Shown here piece after piece: positions 7,697 to 16,329 of a DNA stretch of 64,000 bases (its first letter is position 1; the number at the start of each line of letters is the position of its first letter). The DNA comes from Chloroflexota bacterium (GTDB lineage: Bacteria; Chloroflexota; UBA11872). Made by a program: the position numbers and the translations under genes. The stretch lies in NCBI GenBank assembly GCA_022821645.1, contig JAJEDE010000001.1, positions 1 to 64,000 of the forward strand. The letters are read 5' to 3'. The notes beneath the pieces were generated by a model. That model was not told where the DNA came from, searched no databases, and worked only from the letters and a program-made list of their open reading frames with translations.

Positions 7697-9160
7697 GTGC
7701 CCCAGACTCGCCCGAACCTCCTGATCATTCTTTGCGACCAATTGGACGCCAGCTACCTCGGCGCGTACGGCAACCGTGTGGCGCAGACGCCCCAAATCGA
7801 CCGGCTGGCGGCCGAAGGGCTAACGCTCAATCGCGCATACGTTCCGCTGCCCCAGTGTTCGCCGGCGCGCGCCTCGATGTTCACCGGGCTCTATCCGCAC
7901 CAGCACCACTTGCTCTGCGTGCCAAGATCGGGCCAGGACGAGCGTTTCGGGACCGTCAGGCAGCGCGCTGTGCTTCCCGAGTCGGTGCCATCGCTCGGCC
8001 AGGCCTTTCGAGACGCCGGCTATCGCATGGGCTACACCGGCCCCTGGCACATGGGCAACGACGAAATCCCGCATCACGGCTGGGAGGAGCACTGGAGGAC
8101 ATACCGCTACTGGAAGAACGGCCGCGACTACTACATCCAGCATCTCGAACGCCACGGCTTGGCCGAACTCTTCAAGCGCGAGCACCAGGAATTCGGCTTT
8201 AGCGAGGGCACGAAGACCGGCGTGGTTCCCTCGGGGTCATCCGCCATTCCGGTCGAGCACGCCCGGACGTCATGGGCCGTGGACGAGACCATCAACTTCA
8301 TCAACGGCCGCGACCAGCGCCCGTGGGCGTTCACGCTCTCAATCAAGGATCCGCATCCGCCGGTTATTTCACCGGGCGACTTCGCGGATCGCATCGACCC
8401 GGCCGACGTGGAGTTGCCGCCGACGATTCACGAGGACTTTCACGGTAAGTCCGACGCCTACCAGCGCAGCCTTACCCATCGCTGGGTGCGCAACATGTCG
8501 GAGGACGACTGGCGCCGCTTTATCGCTCACTACCACGGGCTGAACGCGCACATCGACACTGAAGTCGGCCGCCTGTTCGCCCATTTGGACACGCAGGGCC
8601 TGCGCGACAACACGTTGATCGTCTTTCTGTCGGATCACGGCGAAATGATGGGGGCGCATCGCATGGCCGGAAAAGGGCCGGCAATGTTCGAGCAGTCGAT
8701 CGGGATTCCGCTCATCATGCGCTGGCCGGCCGGGATCGCCGCTGGACGCCAAACCGAAGCCCTGTTCAACACGGTCGATCTGCCGGCCACACTGGGCGCC
8801 TTGTGCGGCGTTCCGATCAGTGCCGGCGCCGGAATCGATCAGAGCGCAATGGTTCTCGGTGAAGCGCCGGGCCCGCGCCACATCGTCTTCTGCGAGTTCT
8901 ACATCGAGGCCGGACTGCGCGACGACTTGATGTTCGTCAAGACGGCGGTCACCGACCGATGGAAGCTGAATCTCTGGCTCTACGACAAGCCTGAGCTGTA
9001 CGACATGCACAACGACCCGCACGAGACCCGCAACGTGATCGACGATCCGTCGACGGCCGACGTTCGCGTCGAGCTTTCCGGCGAAATTGTCAACTGGCTG
9101 AAGGAAACCGATGACCCGCTCTTGCCTACCGTCGAGTGGACGATCGGACGCGTGACTTAA
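7697..9160 (+). CDS. Sulfatase, arylsulfatase-like
   Basis: A 487-residue sulfatase. The formylglycine motif is C54-S-P-A-R58 followed by ASMFTGLYPHQ; the N-terminal strand is NLLIILCDQLDASYLGAYG, and the second metal site reads LSDHGEMMGAHRMAGKG. The C-terminal KPELYDMHNDPHETRN segment is typical of the family. The GTG start at 7697 is preceded by AGAGGAG six bases upstream, better than the longer frame from 7499. There is no signal peptide. It is divergent from the solute-binding protein operon and probably shares its control region. In D-x-x-D and MMGAH segments it resembles choline-sulfatase/arylsulfatase types, but no substrate can be assigned. Confidence 0.92.
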   Translation: MPQTRPNLLIILCDQLDASYLGAYGNRVAQTPQIDRLAAEGLTLNRAYVPLPQCSPARASMFTGLYPHQHHLLCVPRSGQDERFGTVRQRAVLPESVPSLGQAFRDAGYRMGYTGPWHMGNDEIPHHGWEEHWRTYRYWKNGRDYYIQHLERHGLAELFKREHQEFGFSEGTKTGVVPSGSSAIPVEHARTSWAVDETINFINGRDQRPWAFTLSIKDPHPPVISPGDFADRIDPADVELPPTIHEDFHGKSDAYQRSLTHRWVRNMSEDDWRRFIAHYHGLNAHIDTEVGRLFAHLDTQGLRDNTLIVFLSDHGEMMGAHRMAGKGPAMFEQSIGIPLIMRWPAGIAAGRQTEALFNTVDLPATLGALCGVPISAGAGIDQSAMVLGEAPGPRHIVFCEFYIEAGLRDDLMFVKTAVTDRWKLNLWLYDKPELYDMHNDPHETRNVIDDPSTADVRVELSGEIVNWLKETDDPLLPTVEWTIGRVT

Positions 9161-9187
9161 CGCAGGGCCGGTAGCAAGTCCGGCGTT

Positions 9188-10618
9188 TCAGCCGCGCTTT
9201 CGCGCGATGTAGTGAGGGCTGGTGTTGAAGAAGACCTCGGCGGCTTCCATCAGGGTTTCGGACGTCGTGGGGTGTGGATGGATGCTCAGCCGCAGGTCGT
9301 CGACTCGGGCGCCCATCTCCACTGCAAGCACGCCTTCGGCAATGAGTTCGCCAGCGCCGCGGCCGGTGATCCCGACTCCCAGCACGCGCTCGGTCGTCGG
9401 CTCCAGAATGAGCTTCGTCAGCCCGTCATTCCGCCCAAGCGTTGTTGCTCGACCCGAAGCCGCCCACGGAAACGTAGCGACCTCGTGCGGCCGGCCGGAA
9501 TCGCGGGCTTCGGCCTCGGTCAGCCCGCACCAGGCGATCTCAGGATCGGTAAACACCACTGCTGGGATGGCTTGTGCGTCATACGTCGCCGCCTGACCGG
9601 CAATGGACGCAGCGGCCACGTTTGCTTCGTATGTGGCTTTGTGCGCCAGCATTGGTTCGCCGGCCACGTCGCCGATGGCAAATATGTTGGCGGCGCTCGT
9701 GCGGCGCTGGTGGTCGACCTTCACGAAGCCGCGCTTGTCGGACTCCACGCCCGCGGCCTCCAGGTTCAGTCCAGAGCTGTTGGGGCGCCGTCCCACCGCG
9801 ACCAGGACCTTGTCAAAGAGCCGGGAAGGGTTCTCGACGCGCGCCCCCGCCAATTCGACTTTCACGCCATCCGTCCGCACGTTCAGGCTTGCGACTCGCG
9901 TGCTGAGCAGAATCTCGGCAAATGCGGATTCCAGCTTGCGCTCCAACGGTCGTACCAGGTCGCGGTCGGCCCCTGGCAGCAGGCCGGTCTCCATCTCGAC
10001 AACCGTCACCTTCGATCCCAGCGCCGCATACACCGTTCCGAGTTCGAGCCCGATGTAGCCCCCGCCAACGACCAGCAGCGTGTCCGGGATGTCGTCGATC
10101 TCCAGCGCTGACGTTGAATCAAGGATCCGTTCGCCGTCGATCTCGAATCCCGGCGGTGCCGCCGGCTGCGAGCCGGTGGCTATGACCGCATAGTCGAACT
10201 CCAATCGTTGTGCGTCGCCCCCATCAGTCGGCTCTATGAGCAGTGCGCGGGGATCATCGAAACGCGCAAGTCCGTGTACGAATCGCACGCGTCGCGCTCT
10301 CGTGAGGAGTCCCAGGCCGGAAGTCATCTTGGAGATGACCTGGTCTTTCCAACTACGTAGCCGGTCCAGGTCGATCTCCGGGCGTCCGAAACTCACGCCC
10401 CAGGCGGCCGCATCCTTGGCCTCCCCAAGCAGCGACGCCACATGCAGCAAGGTCTTCGAGGGTATGCAGCCTCGATAGAGGCACACACCCCCAGGGTTCG
10501 CCTCGGGATCGACGAGCGTGACGTCCATGCCCAACTCGGCCGCGTGAAAGGCGGCAGGATAACCACCCGGCCCTGCCCCAATCACGGCTACGCGCGGCTG
10601 CCGTCCGTCGGCGGTCAC
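9188..10618 (-). CDS. lpdA: Dihydrolipoyl dehydrogenase (E3 of pyruvate dehydrogenase complex)
   Basis: A 476-residue flavoprotein that reoxidises the dihydrolipoyl group of E2 with NAD+. The FAD-binding motif VAVIGAGPGGYPAA is at residues 10-23, the redox-active disulfide in GGVC46LYRGC51IPSK, an NAD-binding GGGYIGLELG segment follows, then the second FAD segment NIFAIGDVAGEPMLAHKA. The C-terminal HPHPTTSE carries the His-Glu pair of the partner-subunit active site. The GTG at 10618 begins 7 bases after the E2 stop and has GGGGGA upstream; the longer open frame is a shadow of E2. It is the last gene of the lipoate/PDH operon. Confidence 0.95.
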   Translation of the reverse strand: MTADGRQPRVAVIGAGPGGYPAAFHAAELGMDVTLVDPEANPGGVCLYRGCIPSKTLLHVASLLGEAKDAAAWGVSFGRPEIDLDRLRSWKDQVISKMTSGLGLLTRARRVRFVHGLARFDDPRALLIEPTDGGDAQRLEFDYAVIATGSQPAAPPGFEIDGERILDSTSALEIDDIPDTLLVVGGGYIGLELGTVYAALGSKVTVVEMETGLLPGADRDLVRPLERKLESAFAEILLSTRVASLNVRTDGVKVELAGARVENPSRLFDKVLVAVGRRPNSSGLNLEAAGVESDKRGFVKVDHQRRTSAANIFAIGDVAGEPMLAHKATYEANVAAASIAGQAATYDAQAIPAVVFTDPEIAWCGLTEAEARDSGRPHEVATFPWAASGRATTLGRNDGLTKLILEPTTERVLGVGITGRGAGELIAEGVLAVEMGARVDDLRLSIHPHPTTSETLMEAAEVFFNTSPHYIARKRG

Positions 10619-10625
10619 GGCCCGA

Positions 10626-11942
10626 CTAGTCCCCCATCGCCAGCATGAGTGGCTGGGCCAGCGCGTCAACGATCCAGGTGAGAAAGCGTGCACCGTCCGC
10701 TCCGTCCACGGCACGGTGGTCGAACGAAAGGGCCAGCGGCAACATAAGTCGTGGGCGCAACAGTCCTTCGACATACACGGGCTTTTCCACGGCGCGGCCA
10801 ACGCCGAGGATTCCAACTTCGGGGGGATTGATGATCGGCGTGAAGTGTCCCGTGCCGAGACCGCCCAGGTTGCTGATCGTGAAGGAGGCACCCTCCAGCC
10901 GCTCGGGCGGCAACTGGCCGTCGCGAACCTGGCCGGCAACTTTCGTCACTTCAATCGCCAACTCAGTGATGCTCTTCTCGTCGGCGTCCCGAATGACTGG
11001 CACCAGCAGCCCACGATCGGTGTCGGCCGCAACGCCCAAGTGGCAATAGTCCTTCAGCACCATTTCGTTGGTGGTGAAGTCCGCGCTGGCGTTCATCTTG
11101 GGATGTGCCTTGAGCGCGGCGGCCACGACCTTCATCAATATCGGCGTGATCGTCAGGCTGCCGCCGGCGCTCCGAACCCGGTCCTTCTCGCGCTGCCGCA
11201 TCGCCTCCACGGCCGTGATATCGGCCTCATTGAAGAGCGTGACGTGCGGAATAGTGGACCACGACTGGGCAATGTTGGTGGCGGTTGTCCGACGAACCCG
11301 ATTCATGCGCTCTCGCTTGACCGCTCCCAACTTGCTGAATTCGGGCAGCGGCGCAGCGACGAGTGATCCAGGGGCTGCGGGTGCCGTGGCCGGTCGAGAC
11401 CTGGCGTGGGCCTTCACGTCGTCAACTGAAATGCGTCCGCCGGGGCCCGAGCCTGTGACATCCCGAATATCCAGACCGATTTCGCGTGCGAACCCGCGGG
11501 TTGACGGCGATGCAAACACGGGCGCGTCGCCGTCCGCCGGTGGTGGTGGAGGTGGCGCGACGCGCGGCGCTTCAGCTGGTCTGGGTTGCGGTCTCGGTGG
11601 AGTTGGCGCCGGTGCAGGAGTTGGAGCCGGCGCATCGGTGACGGTTCCCGCCGACGCATTCGCCGGCGGCGGAGTTGCCGCAGGCTTGCCGTCCGCCGCC
11701 GAGGCGCTCTCTTCTAGTTCAAGAATGGTCTGACCGACCTGCAGCGTGTCGCCAGCGTTCACCAATATCTGGGTCACTGTCCCGGCAATCTCAGCCGGAA
11801 CTTCCAGGGTCGCCTTGTCGCTCTCGATCTCGATGATCGGGTCGTCCTTGACAACCGCCTGTCCTGCGCTGACGAGGACGCTCAGTACGTCAGCGTCAGC
11901 GATGCCCTCGCCCAGGTCGGGGAGTTTCAGTTCAGTCGCCAT
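10626..11942 (-). CDS. aceF: Dihydrolipoamide acetyltransferase (E2 of pyruvate dehydrogenase complex)
   Basis: A 438-residue acyltransferase core subunit. Residues 1-75 form one lipoyl domain with the lipoylated lysine in ESDK43A. A Pro/Ala-rich linker follows, then a peripheral-subunit-binding domain (SPSTRGFAREIGLD to GRISVDDV), a second linker, and the catalytic domain ending with the chloramphenicol-acetyltransferase-like motif DHRAVDGADGARFL. A single lipoyl domain is fewer than the three of E. coli AceF. It transfers the acetyl group from E1 to CoA, and its lysine is the substrate of LipB/LipA encoded just upstream. It sits 30 bases after aceE and 7 before lpdA. Confidence 0.95.
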   Translation of the reverse strand: MATELKLPDLGEGIADADVLSVLVSAGQAVVKDDPIIEIESDKATLEVPAEIAGTVTQILVNAGDTLQVGQTILELEESASAADGKPAATPPPANASAGTVTDAPAPTPAPAPTPPRPQPRPAEAPRVAPPPPPPADGDAPVFASPSTRGFAREIGLDIRDVTGSGPGGRISVDDVKAHARSRPATAPAAPGSLVAAPLPEFSKLGAVKRERMNRVRRTTATNIAQSWSTIPHVTLFNEADITAVEAMRQREKDRVRSAGGSLTITPILMKVVAAALKAHPKMNASADFTTNEMVLKDYCHLGVAADTDRGLLVPVIRDADEKSITELAIEVTKVAGQVRDGQLPPERLEGASFTISNLGGLGTGHFTPIINPPEVGILGVGRAVEKPVYVEGLLRPRLMLPLALSFDHRAVDGADGARFLTWIVDALAQPLMLAMGD

Positions 11943-11972
11943 GCCGGCTCCGTCGCGGCGGTGGCGGAAGCG

Positions 11973-14681
11973 TCAGGCGAGCCGGGGGTTGGCCTTGGCC
12001 GGGTCGATCTCGAGGTCCTCAAGAGCCTCGGAAACAATTTCCCGATCAAGCTCGCCTTCGCGCGCCAGCGCATACAGCGTCGCCAGCGTAACGTACCGGG
12101 CATCGACCTCGAAGAAATCGCGCAGGGCTTCGCGATCCTCGCTTCGTCCGAATCCGTCGGTGCCCAGCGACATCAATGGCTGCGGAATCCACTTGGCAAC
12201 CGCATCAGACATCGTCTTGACATAATCCGACGCCGCGACCACGATGCCGGGCAGTCCGGCGAGTTGCTGCGTGATGTAGGGAGTGCGCGGCTCCTCGTGC
12301 GGATGCAGCATGTTCCAGCGCTCAACGTCCAGAGCGTCGCGCCGCAATTCGGTGTAGCTGGTCACGGACCAAACGTCGGCGGCCACGCCATACCGCTCAG
12401 CCAGCATTTCCTGCGCCTTGATTGCTTCGTTCAGAATCGCCCCGCTGCCCAGCAGCTGCGCGCGGGCTCGGGGCTGCTCGAGATCCGCGCGCCTGAATCG
12501 ATACATCCCGCGCAGGATGCCCTCGTCCACGTCCGGCGCGTCCGGCTTCGGTGGATGGACGTAGTTCTCATTGCCCACCGTCAGGTAAACAAAGCTGTCG
12601 TCGCCTTCGGCGTACATGCGTCGGATGCCGTCCCTGATCAGGGTGGCAACCTCGTAGGCAAAGGCGGGGTCATAGGCTCGGCAGTTGGGCACCGATGAGA
12701 ACAGCAGGTGACTATGCCCGTCCTGGTGCTGTAGCCCTTCGCCCGCCAGCGTCGTTCGGCCCGCGGTTCCGCCGACCATGAAGCCGCGCGTTCGACTGTC
12801 CGCCGCCGCCCACACCAGGTCGCCCACGCGCTGGTAGCCGAACATCGAGTAGTAGATGTAGAAGGGAATCATCGGCAGGCCGTGCGCGGCGTAGGCCGTC
12901 CCTGCCGCAATAAAGGACGCCAGCGAGCCGGCCTCCGTAATCCCCTCTTCCAGGATCTGCCCGTCGGTCGATTCCTTGTAATACAGCAATGTGTCGGAAT
13001 CGACCGGCTCATAGAGTTGACCCACGTGCGAGTAAATGCCGACCTGGCGGAATAGCGCCTCCATGCCGAAGGTCCTCGCCTCATCCGGGACGATTGGCAC
13101 GATCAGGCGACCGAGCTCCGGATCCCGCAGCAGCTTCGTCAGCAGCCGCACGAACACCATGGTGGTGGACGCCTGCCGTTCCCCGGTGCCCGCCGAAAAT
13201 TCCTCGTAGGCGTCGTTGCTCGGGGGGGCTACCGGTGTGTACGACGTGGAACGTGTCGGCAAATGCCCGCCCATCGCACGCAGCCGCTCGGCGACGTATC
13301 GACCCTCCGTGCTCTCCCGCGTTGGCCGATACAGCGGCGCGTTTATGACCTCGTCGTCCGACAGAGGGATATGGAACCGGTCGCGGAACGTGAGGAGTTC
13401 GTCCACGTTGAGTTTCTTTTGCTGGTGCGTGATGTTGCGTCCTTCGCCGGCCTCGCCCAGCCCGTAGCCCTTGATGGTGCGAGCCAGGACGACCGTCGGT
13501 GCACCCTTGTGACGTACCGCTGCGTGATAGGCCGCGTAGACCTTTGTGGGATCGTGACCGCCCAGCCGCATGCGCCAAAGTTCGTCGTCGCTTCGACCCG
13601 CAACCATCGCGAGCAAGCGCGGGTCCACGCCGTAGAAGTGCTCGCGGATGTAGGCGCCGCCGGCGACTGAGTACTTCTGGTAGTCGCCGTCCACCACCTC
13701 GCTGGCTCGCTTGGCCAGGATTCCCTCGGTGTCGTTGGCGAACAACTCGTCAAAGTCGCTGCCCCAGAGCACCTTGATGACATTCCAGCCGGCGCCCCGG
13801 AACAGCCCTTCCAGCTCCTGCACCACGCTCCCATTGCCGCGTACCGGTCCGTCCAGGCGTTGCAGGTTGCAGTTCACGACCCACGTCAGATTGTCCAGGC
13901 ACTCCCGAGCCGCCAGTGAGATCGCCCCGCTGGCCTCCGGCGAATCGAATTCGCCATCGCCCAGGAACGCCCAGACTCGCCGGCCGGTGTCCGGACGCAG
14001 ATCGCGATCGGCCAGGTACTGCATGAACCGGGCCTGGTAGATGGACATGAGTGGCCCGAGGCCCATGGACACGGTCGGGAACTGCCAGAAGTCGGGCATG
14101 AGCCACGGGTGAGGGTATGACGACAAACCGCCCTCGACAGCCAACTCGCGCCGGAAGTTATGCAATTGCGCCGGCGGCAGCCGCCATTCCACGTACGCCC
14201 GCGCATACATCCCGGGCGAGGCGTGCCCCTGGAAGTACACGATGTCGGCGCCGTCCGGGTGATTCGGTCCTCGGAAGAAGTGGTTAAAGCCCACCTCGTA
14301 CAACGTGGCCGCCGACGCGTACGTAGAGATGTGGCCGCCGATGCCGTCCGACTTGCTGTTGGCCTCCACCACCATCGCCATGGCGTTCCAGCGAATGATG
14401 CTTTTGATCCTCCGCTCGATGTCGCGATCGCCCGGATAGTCGGGCTGTCGGTCGGGTGGGATGGTGTTGACGTAGGGCGTGCGCGAGGTGACGGGTAACG
14501 AAACGCCGTCCCGCTGTGCGTGGATCTGCAACTCCCGCAGCAGCCCGGCAACGCGTTCCGGTCCCCGCAGGACGTATACGTCGTCGAGGGACTCCAGCCA
14601 GTCCTGCGTTTCCAGGGACTCGATGGCGGAGTCGTCAGCCTGTCCGTTGACGTCGATGGTTGCGATGGCGCCGCACCTCAA
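11973..14681 (-). CDS. aceE: Pyruvate dehydrogenase E1, homodimeric type
   Basis: A 902-residue thiamine-diphosphate enzyme that decarboxylates pyruvate and acetylates the lipoyl group of E2. Its length matches the single-chain alpha2 type (E. coli AceE 887) rather than the alpha/beta type. The ThDP motif begins GDGE at 241-244 and ends with NCN at 270-272 (WVVNCNLQRLDGPV). Other family landmarks include SKSDGIGGHISTYAS and TIKGYGLG. The N-terminal start is uncertain: TTG at 14681 is the first possibility and no ATG occurs until residue 101, which is too late. It precedes aceF by 30 bases and follows lipA by 62. Confidence 0.93.
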   Translation of the reverse strand: MRCGAIATIDVNGQADDSAIESLETQDWLESLDDVYVLRGPERVAGLLRELQIHAQRDGVSLPVTSRTPYVNTIPPDRQPDYPGDRDIERRIKSIIRWNAMAMVVEANSKSDGIGGHISTYASAATLYEVGFNHFFRGPNHPDGADIVYFQGHASPGMYARAYVEWRLPPAQLHNFRRELAVEGGLSSYPHPWLMPDFWQFPTVSMGLGPLMSIYQARFMQYLADRDLRPDTGRRVWAFLGDGEFDSPEASGAISLAARECLDNLTWVVNCNLQRLDGPVRGNGSVVQELEGLFRGAGWNVIKVLWGSDFDELFANDTEGILAKRASEVVDGDYQKYSVAGGAYIREHFYGVDPRLLAMVAGRSDDELWRMRLGGHDPTKVYAAYHAAVRHKGAPTVVLARTIKGYGLGEAGEGRNITHQQKKLNVDELLTFRDRFHIPLSDDEVINAPLYRPTRESTEGRYVAERLRAMGGHLPTRSTSYTPVAPPSNDAYEEFSAGTGERQASTTMVFVRLLTKLLRDPELGRLIVPIVPDEARTFGMEALFRQVGIYSHVGQLYEPVDSDTLLYYKESTDGQILEEGITEAGSLASFIAAGTAYAAHGLPMIPFYIYYSMFGYQRVGDLVWAAADSRTRGFMVGGTAGRTTLAGEGLQHQDGHSHLLFSSVPNCRAYDPAFAYEVATLIRDGIRRMYAEGDDSFVYLTVGNENYVHPPKPDAPDVDEGILRGMYRFRRADLEQPRARAQLLGSGAILNEAIKAQEMLAERYGVAADVWSVTSYTELRRDALDVERWNMLHPHEEPRTPYITQQLAGLPGIVVAASDYVKTMSDAVAKWIPQPLMSLGTDGFGRSEDREALRDFFEVDARYVTLATLYALAREGELDREIVSEALEDLEIDPAKANPRLA

Positions 14682-14743
14682 GCGGTTGAGAGCCCCACCG
14701 GTCCGAGCCTAGCGCCCCCGGCCGGGCGCGCGCACCAGTTTTC

Positions 14744-15643
14744 TTACCGTTCGCGCGTCAGGTCGGCTGCTTTCTCTCGGGCCGCGCGGGCCTGTTCCCC
14801 CGCATGGTACGAACTTCGCACCAGCGGCCCCGATTCAACGTGGGCGAAGCCGAGGCTACGCGCCTCGTCAGCGAGTTCATCGAATTCCTCTGGACTGTAG
14901 TAGCGGACGATCGGCAAGTGCTTGCGCGAGGGTCGCAAATACTGCCCAATCGTGAGCAGATCGCAGTCATGGTCCCGCAGATCGGCAAGCGTCTTGGACA
15001 GTTCGTCCCGCGTTTCACCAAGCCCAACCATGATTCCCGACTTCGAGATCATGTTCGGATCAATGCGCTTGACTCGCTGCAGCAATTCCAGGGACTGGGT
15101 GTAGATCGCCTTGGGGCGCGCACGCGAATATAGCCGCGGCACTGTCTCAATGTTGTGATTCAGAACGACCGGCCGGGCCCGAACAACCGCGGCCAGCGCG
15201 TCCCAGTTGCCCATGAAGTCCGGGATGAGCACTTCAACCTCCACGTGAGGCGTTCGGTGTCGAATGGCCCGGATGCAACCGGCGAATATGGCGGCGCCGC
15301 CGTCCGCCTCGTCATCCCGATTAACGGAGGTAATCACGCAGTAATCGAGATCCATCTGCGCGACAGCCTGGGCCACCCGGAACGGTTCCAGCGGATCTAG
15401 CGCCCCGGGCCGACCCGACGTGACGGCGCAGAAGCCGCAGGCCCGCGTGCAGGTGTCGCCCAAAATCATGAACGTCGCCTCGCCGGCGTTCCAGCACTCA
15501 CCGATGTTTGGGCAGCGGGCCTCTTCGCAGACGGTGTGCAGGCGCTCGGAGCGCACAAGATCTCGCAGGTCTTCGAAGCGCTCGCCGCCGGGCACACGCG
15601 CCCGAAGCCACGACGGTCGAGCTACCCGAACCTCAGTGGCCAC
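14744..15643 (-). CDS. lipA: Lipoyl synthase
   Basis: A 299-residue radical SAM enzyme that inserts two sulfurs into the octanoyl chain carried by E2. The auxiliary 4Fe-4S cluster ligands are C39, C44 and C50 (CEEARCPNIGEC), the radical SAM cluster ligands C65, C69 and C72 (CTRACGFC), and the C-terminal RSSYHAGE supplies the characteristic Ser ligand region. GTG at 15643 is preferred: GGAG lies 7 bases upstream and it gives an 11-base overlap with the end of lipB. The open frame to 15688 would only extend into lipB. LipA consumes its auxiliary cluster, so the NfuA-like gene at 19042 is a sensible neighbour. Confidence 0.95.
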   Translation of the reverse strand: MATEVRVARPSWLRARVPGGERFEDLRDLVRSERLHTVCEEARCPNIGECWNAGEATFMILGDTCTRACGFCAVTSGRPGALDPLEPFRVAQAVAQMDLDYCVITSVNRDDEADGGAAIFAGCIRAIRHRTPHVEVEVLIPDFMGNWDALAAVVRARPVVLNHNIETVPRLYSRARPKAIYTQSLELLQRVKRIDPNMISKSGIMVGLGETRDELSKTLADLRDHDCDLLTIGQYLRPSRKHLPIVRYYSPEEFDELADEARSLGFAHVESGPLVRSSYHAGEQARAAREKAADLTRER

Positions 15644-16322
15644 CGACGGGCTCCGTCGCAGGTGCCGCGGGACGTACATCAGTCTCATACACCTCGGCGA
15701 ATGCCGCGGCCGCAGTGGCCATCACATCACTCATCGGCGGAGCGATCCCCAGTTCGCGGTCCATCGAGGTGACGCCAAGTCCATGAAGTCCGCAGGGCAC
15801 GATGGCATTGAACCATGTCAGGTCGTTCGTGACATTGAGCGCCGCGCCGTGCATCGTGACTCCGCCCCGAATCGAAACGCCAATGGCCGCAATCTTTCGC
15901 GAACCGATCCAGACGCCGGGCCGACCCTTGACCGTTCGACCATGCACCTCAAAGGCCGCCAGCGTGTCGAGGATCGTGCGCTCCAGGCAACGGACGTGGT
16001 CGACGGGACGCAAACCTCGACGCCGCAGATTCAGGATGGCGTAAATCACCAGTTGACCGGGTCCGTGGAAGGTAATGTCGCCACCCCGGTCCGTCATGAC
16101 GAGCTCAGCGCCCCTGGCGCGAAGGTCGTCATCGCCCAACAGCAGGTGATCGTCTCCGCCGCGGGCACCCATGGTGTAGACCGGCGGATGCTCCAGCAAC
16201 GCCAGAACGTCAGCCGAAGACCGGGTACGCACTTCTTCCGCCCTTGTCTGCTGCCAGTCAAGGGCGTCGAGGTAGTCGATGTATCCCAGGTCATACATCT
16301 TGACCGGCAACTGCTGCGTCAT
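15633..16322 (-). CDS. lipB: Octanoyl-ACP:protein N-octanoyltransferase
   Basis: A 229-residue LipB that moves octanoyl from acyl carrier protein to the lipoyl domain lysine. Family motifs are present: RGGDITFHGPGQLV, the lysine segment GSRKIAAIGV, TMHGAALNV, and the catalytic cysteine in IVPCGLHGLGVTS. The ATG at 16322 begins 7 bases after the upstream radical SAM gene stop; an in-frame ATG at 16349 would overlap that gene. The 3' end overlaps lipA. Together with LipA, E2 and E1 in the same strand run this gives a self-contained lipoate synthesis and use operon. Confidence 0.94.
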   Translation of the reverse strand: MTQQLPVKMYDLGYIDYLDALDWQQTRAEEVRTRSSADVLALLEHPPVYTMGARGGDDHLLLGDDDLRARGAELVMTDRGGDITFHGPGQLVIYAILNLRRRGLRPVDHVRCLERTILDTLAAFEVHGRTVKGRPGVWIGSRKIAAIGVSIRGGVTMHGAALNVTNDLTWFNAIVPCGLHGLGVTSMDRELGIAPPMSDVMATAAAAFAEVYETDVRPAAPATEPVGGH

Positions 16323-16329
16323 GCGCAGG

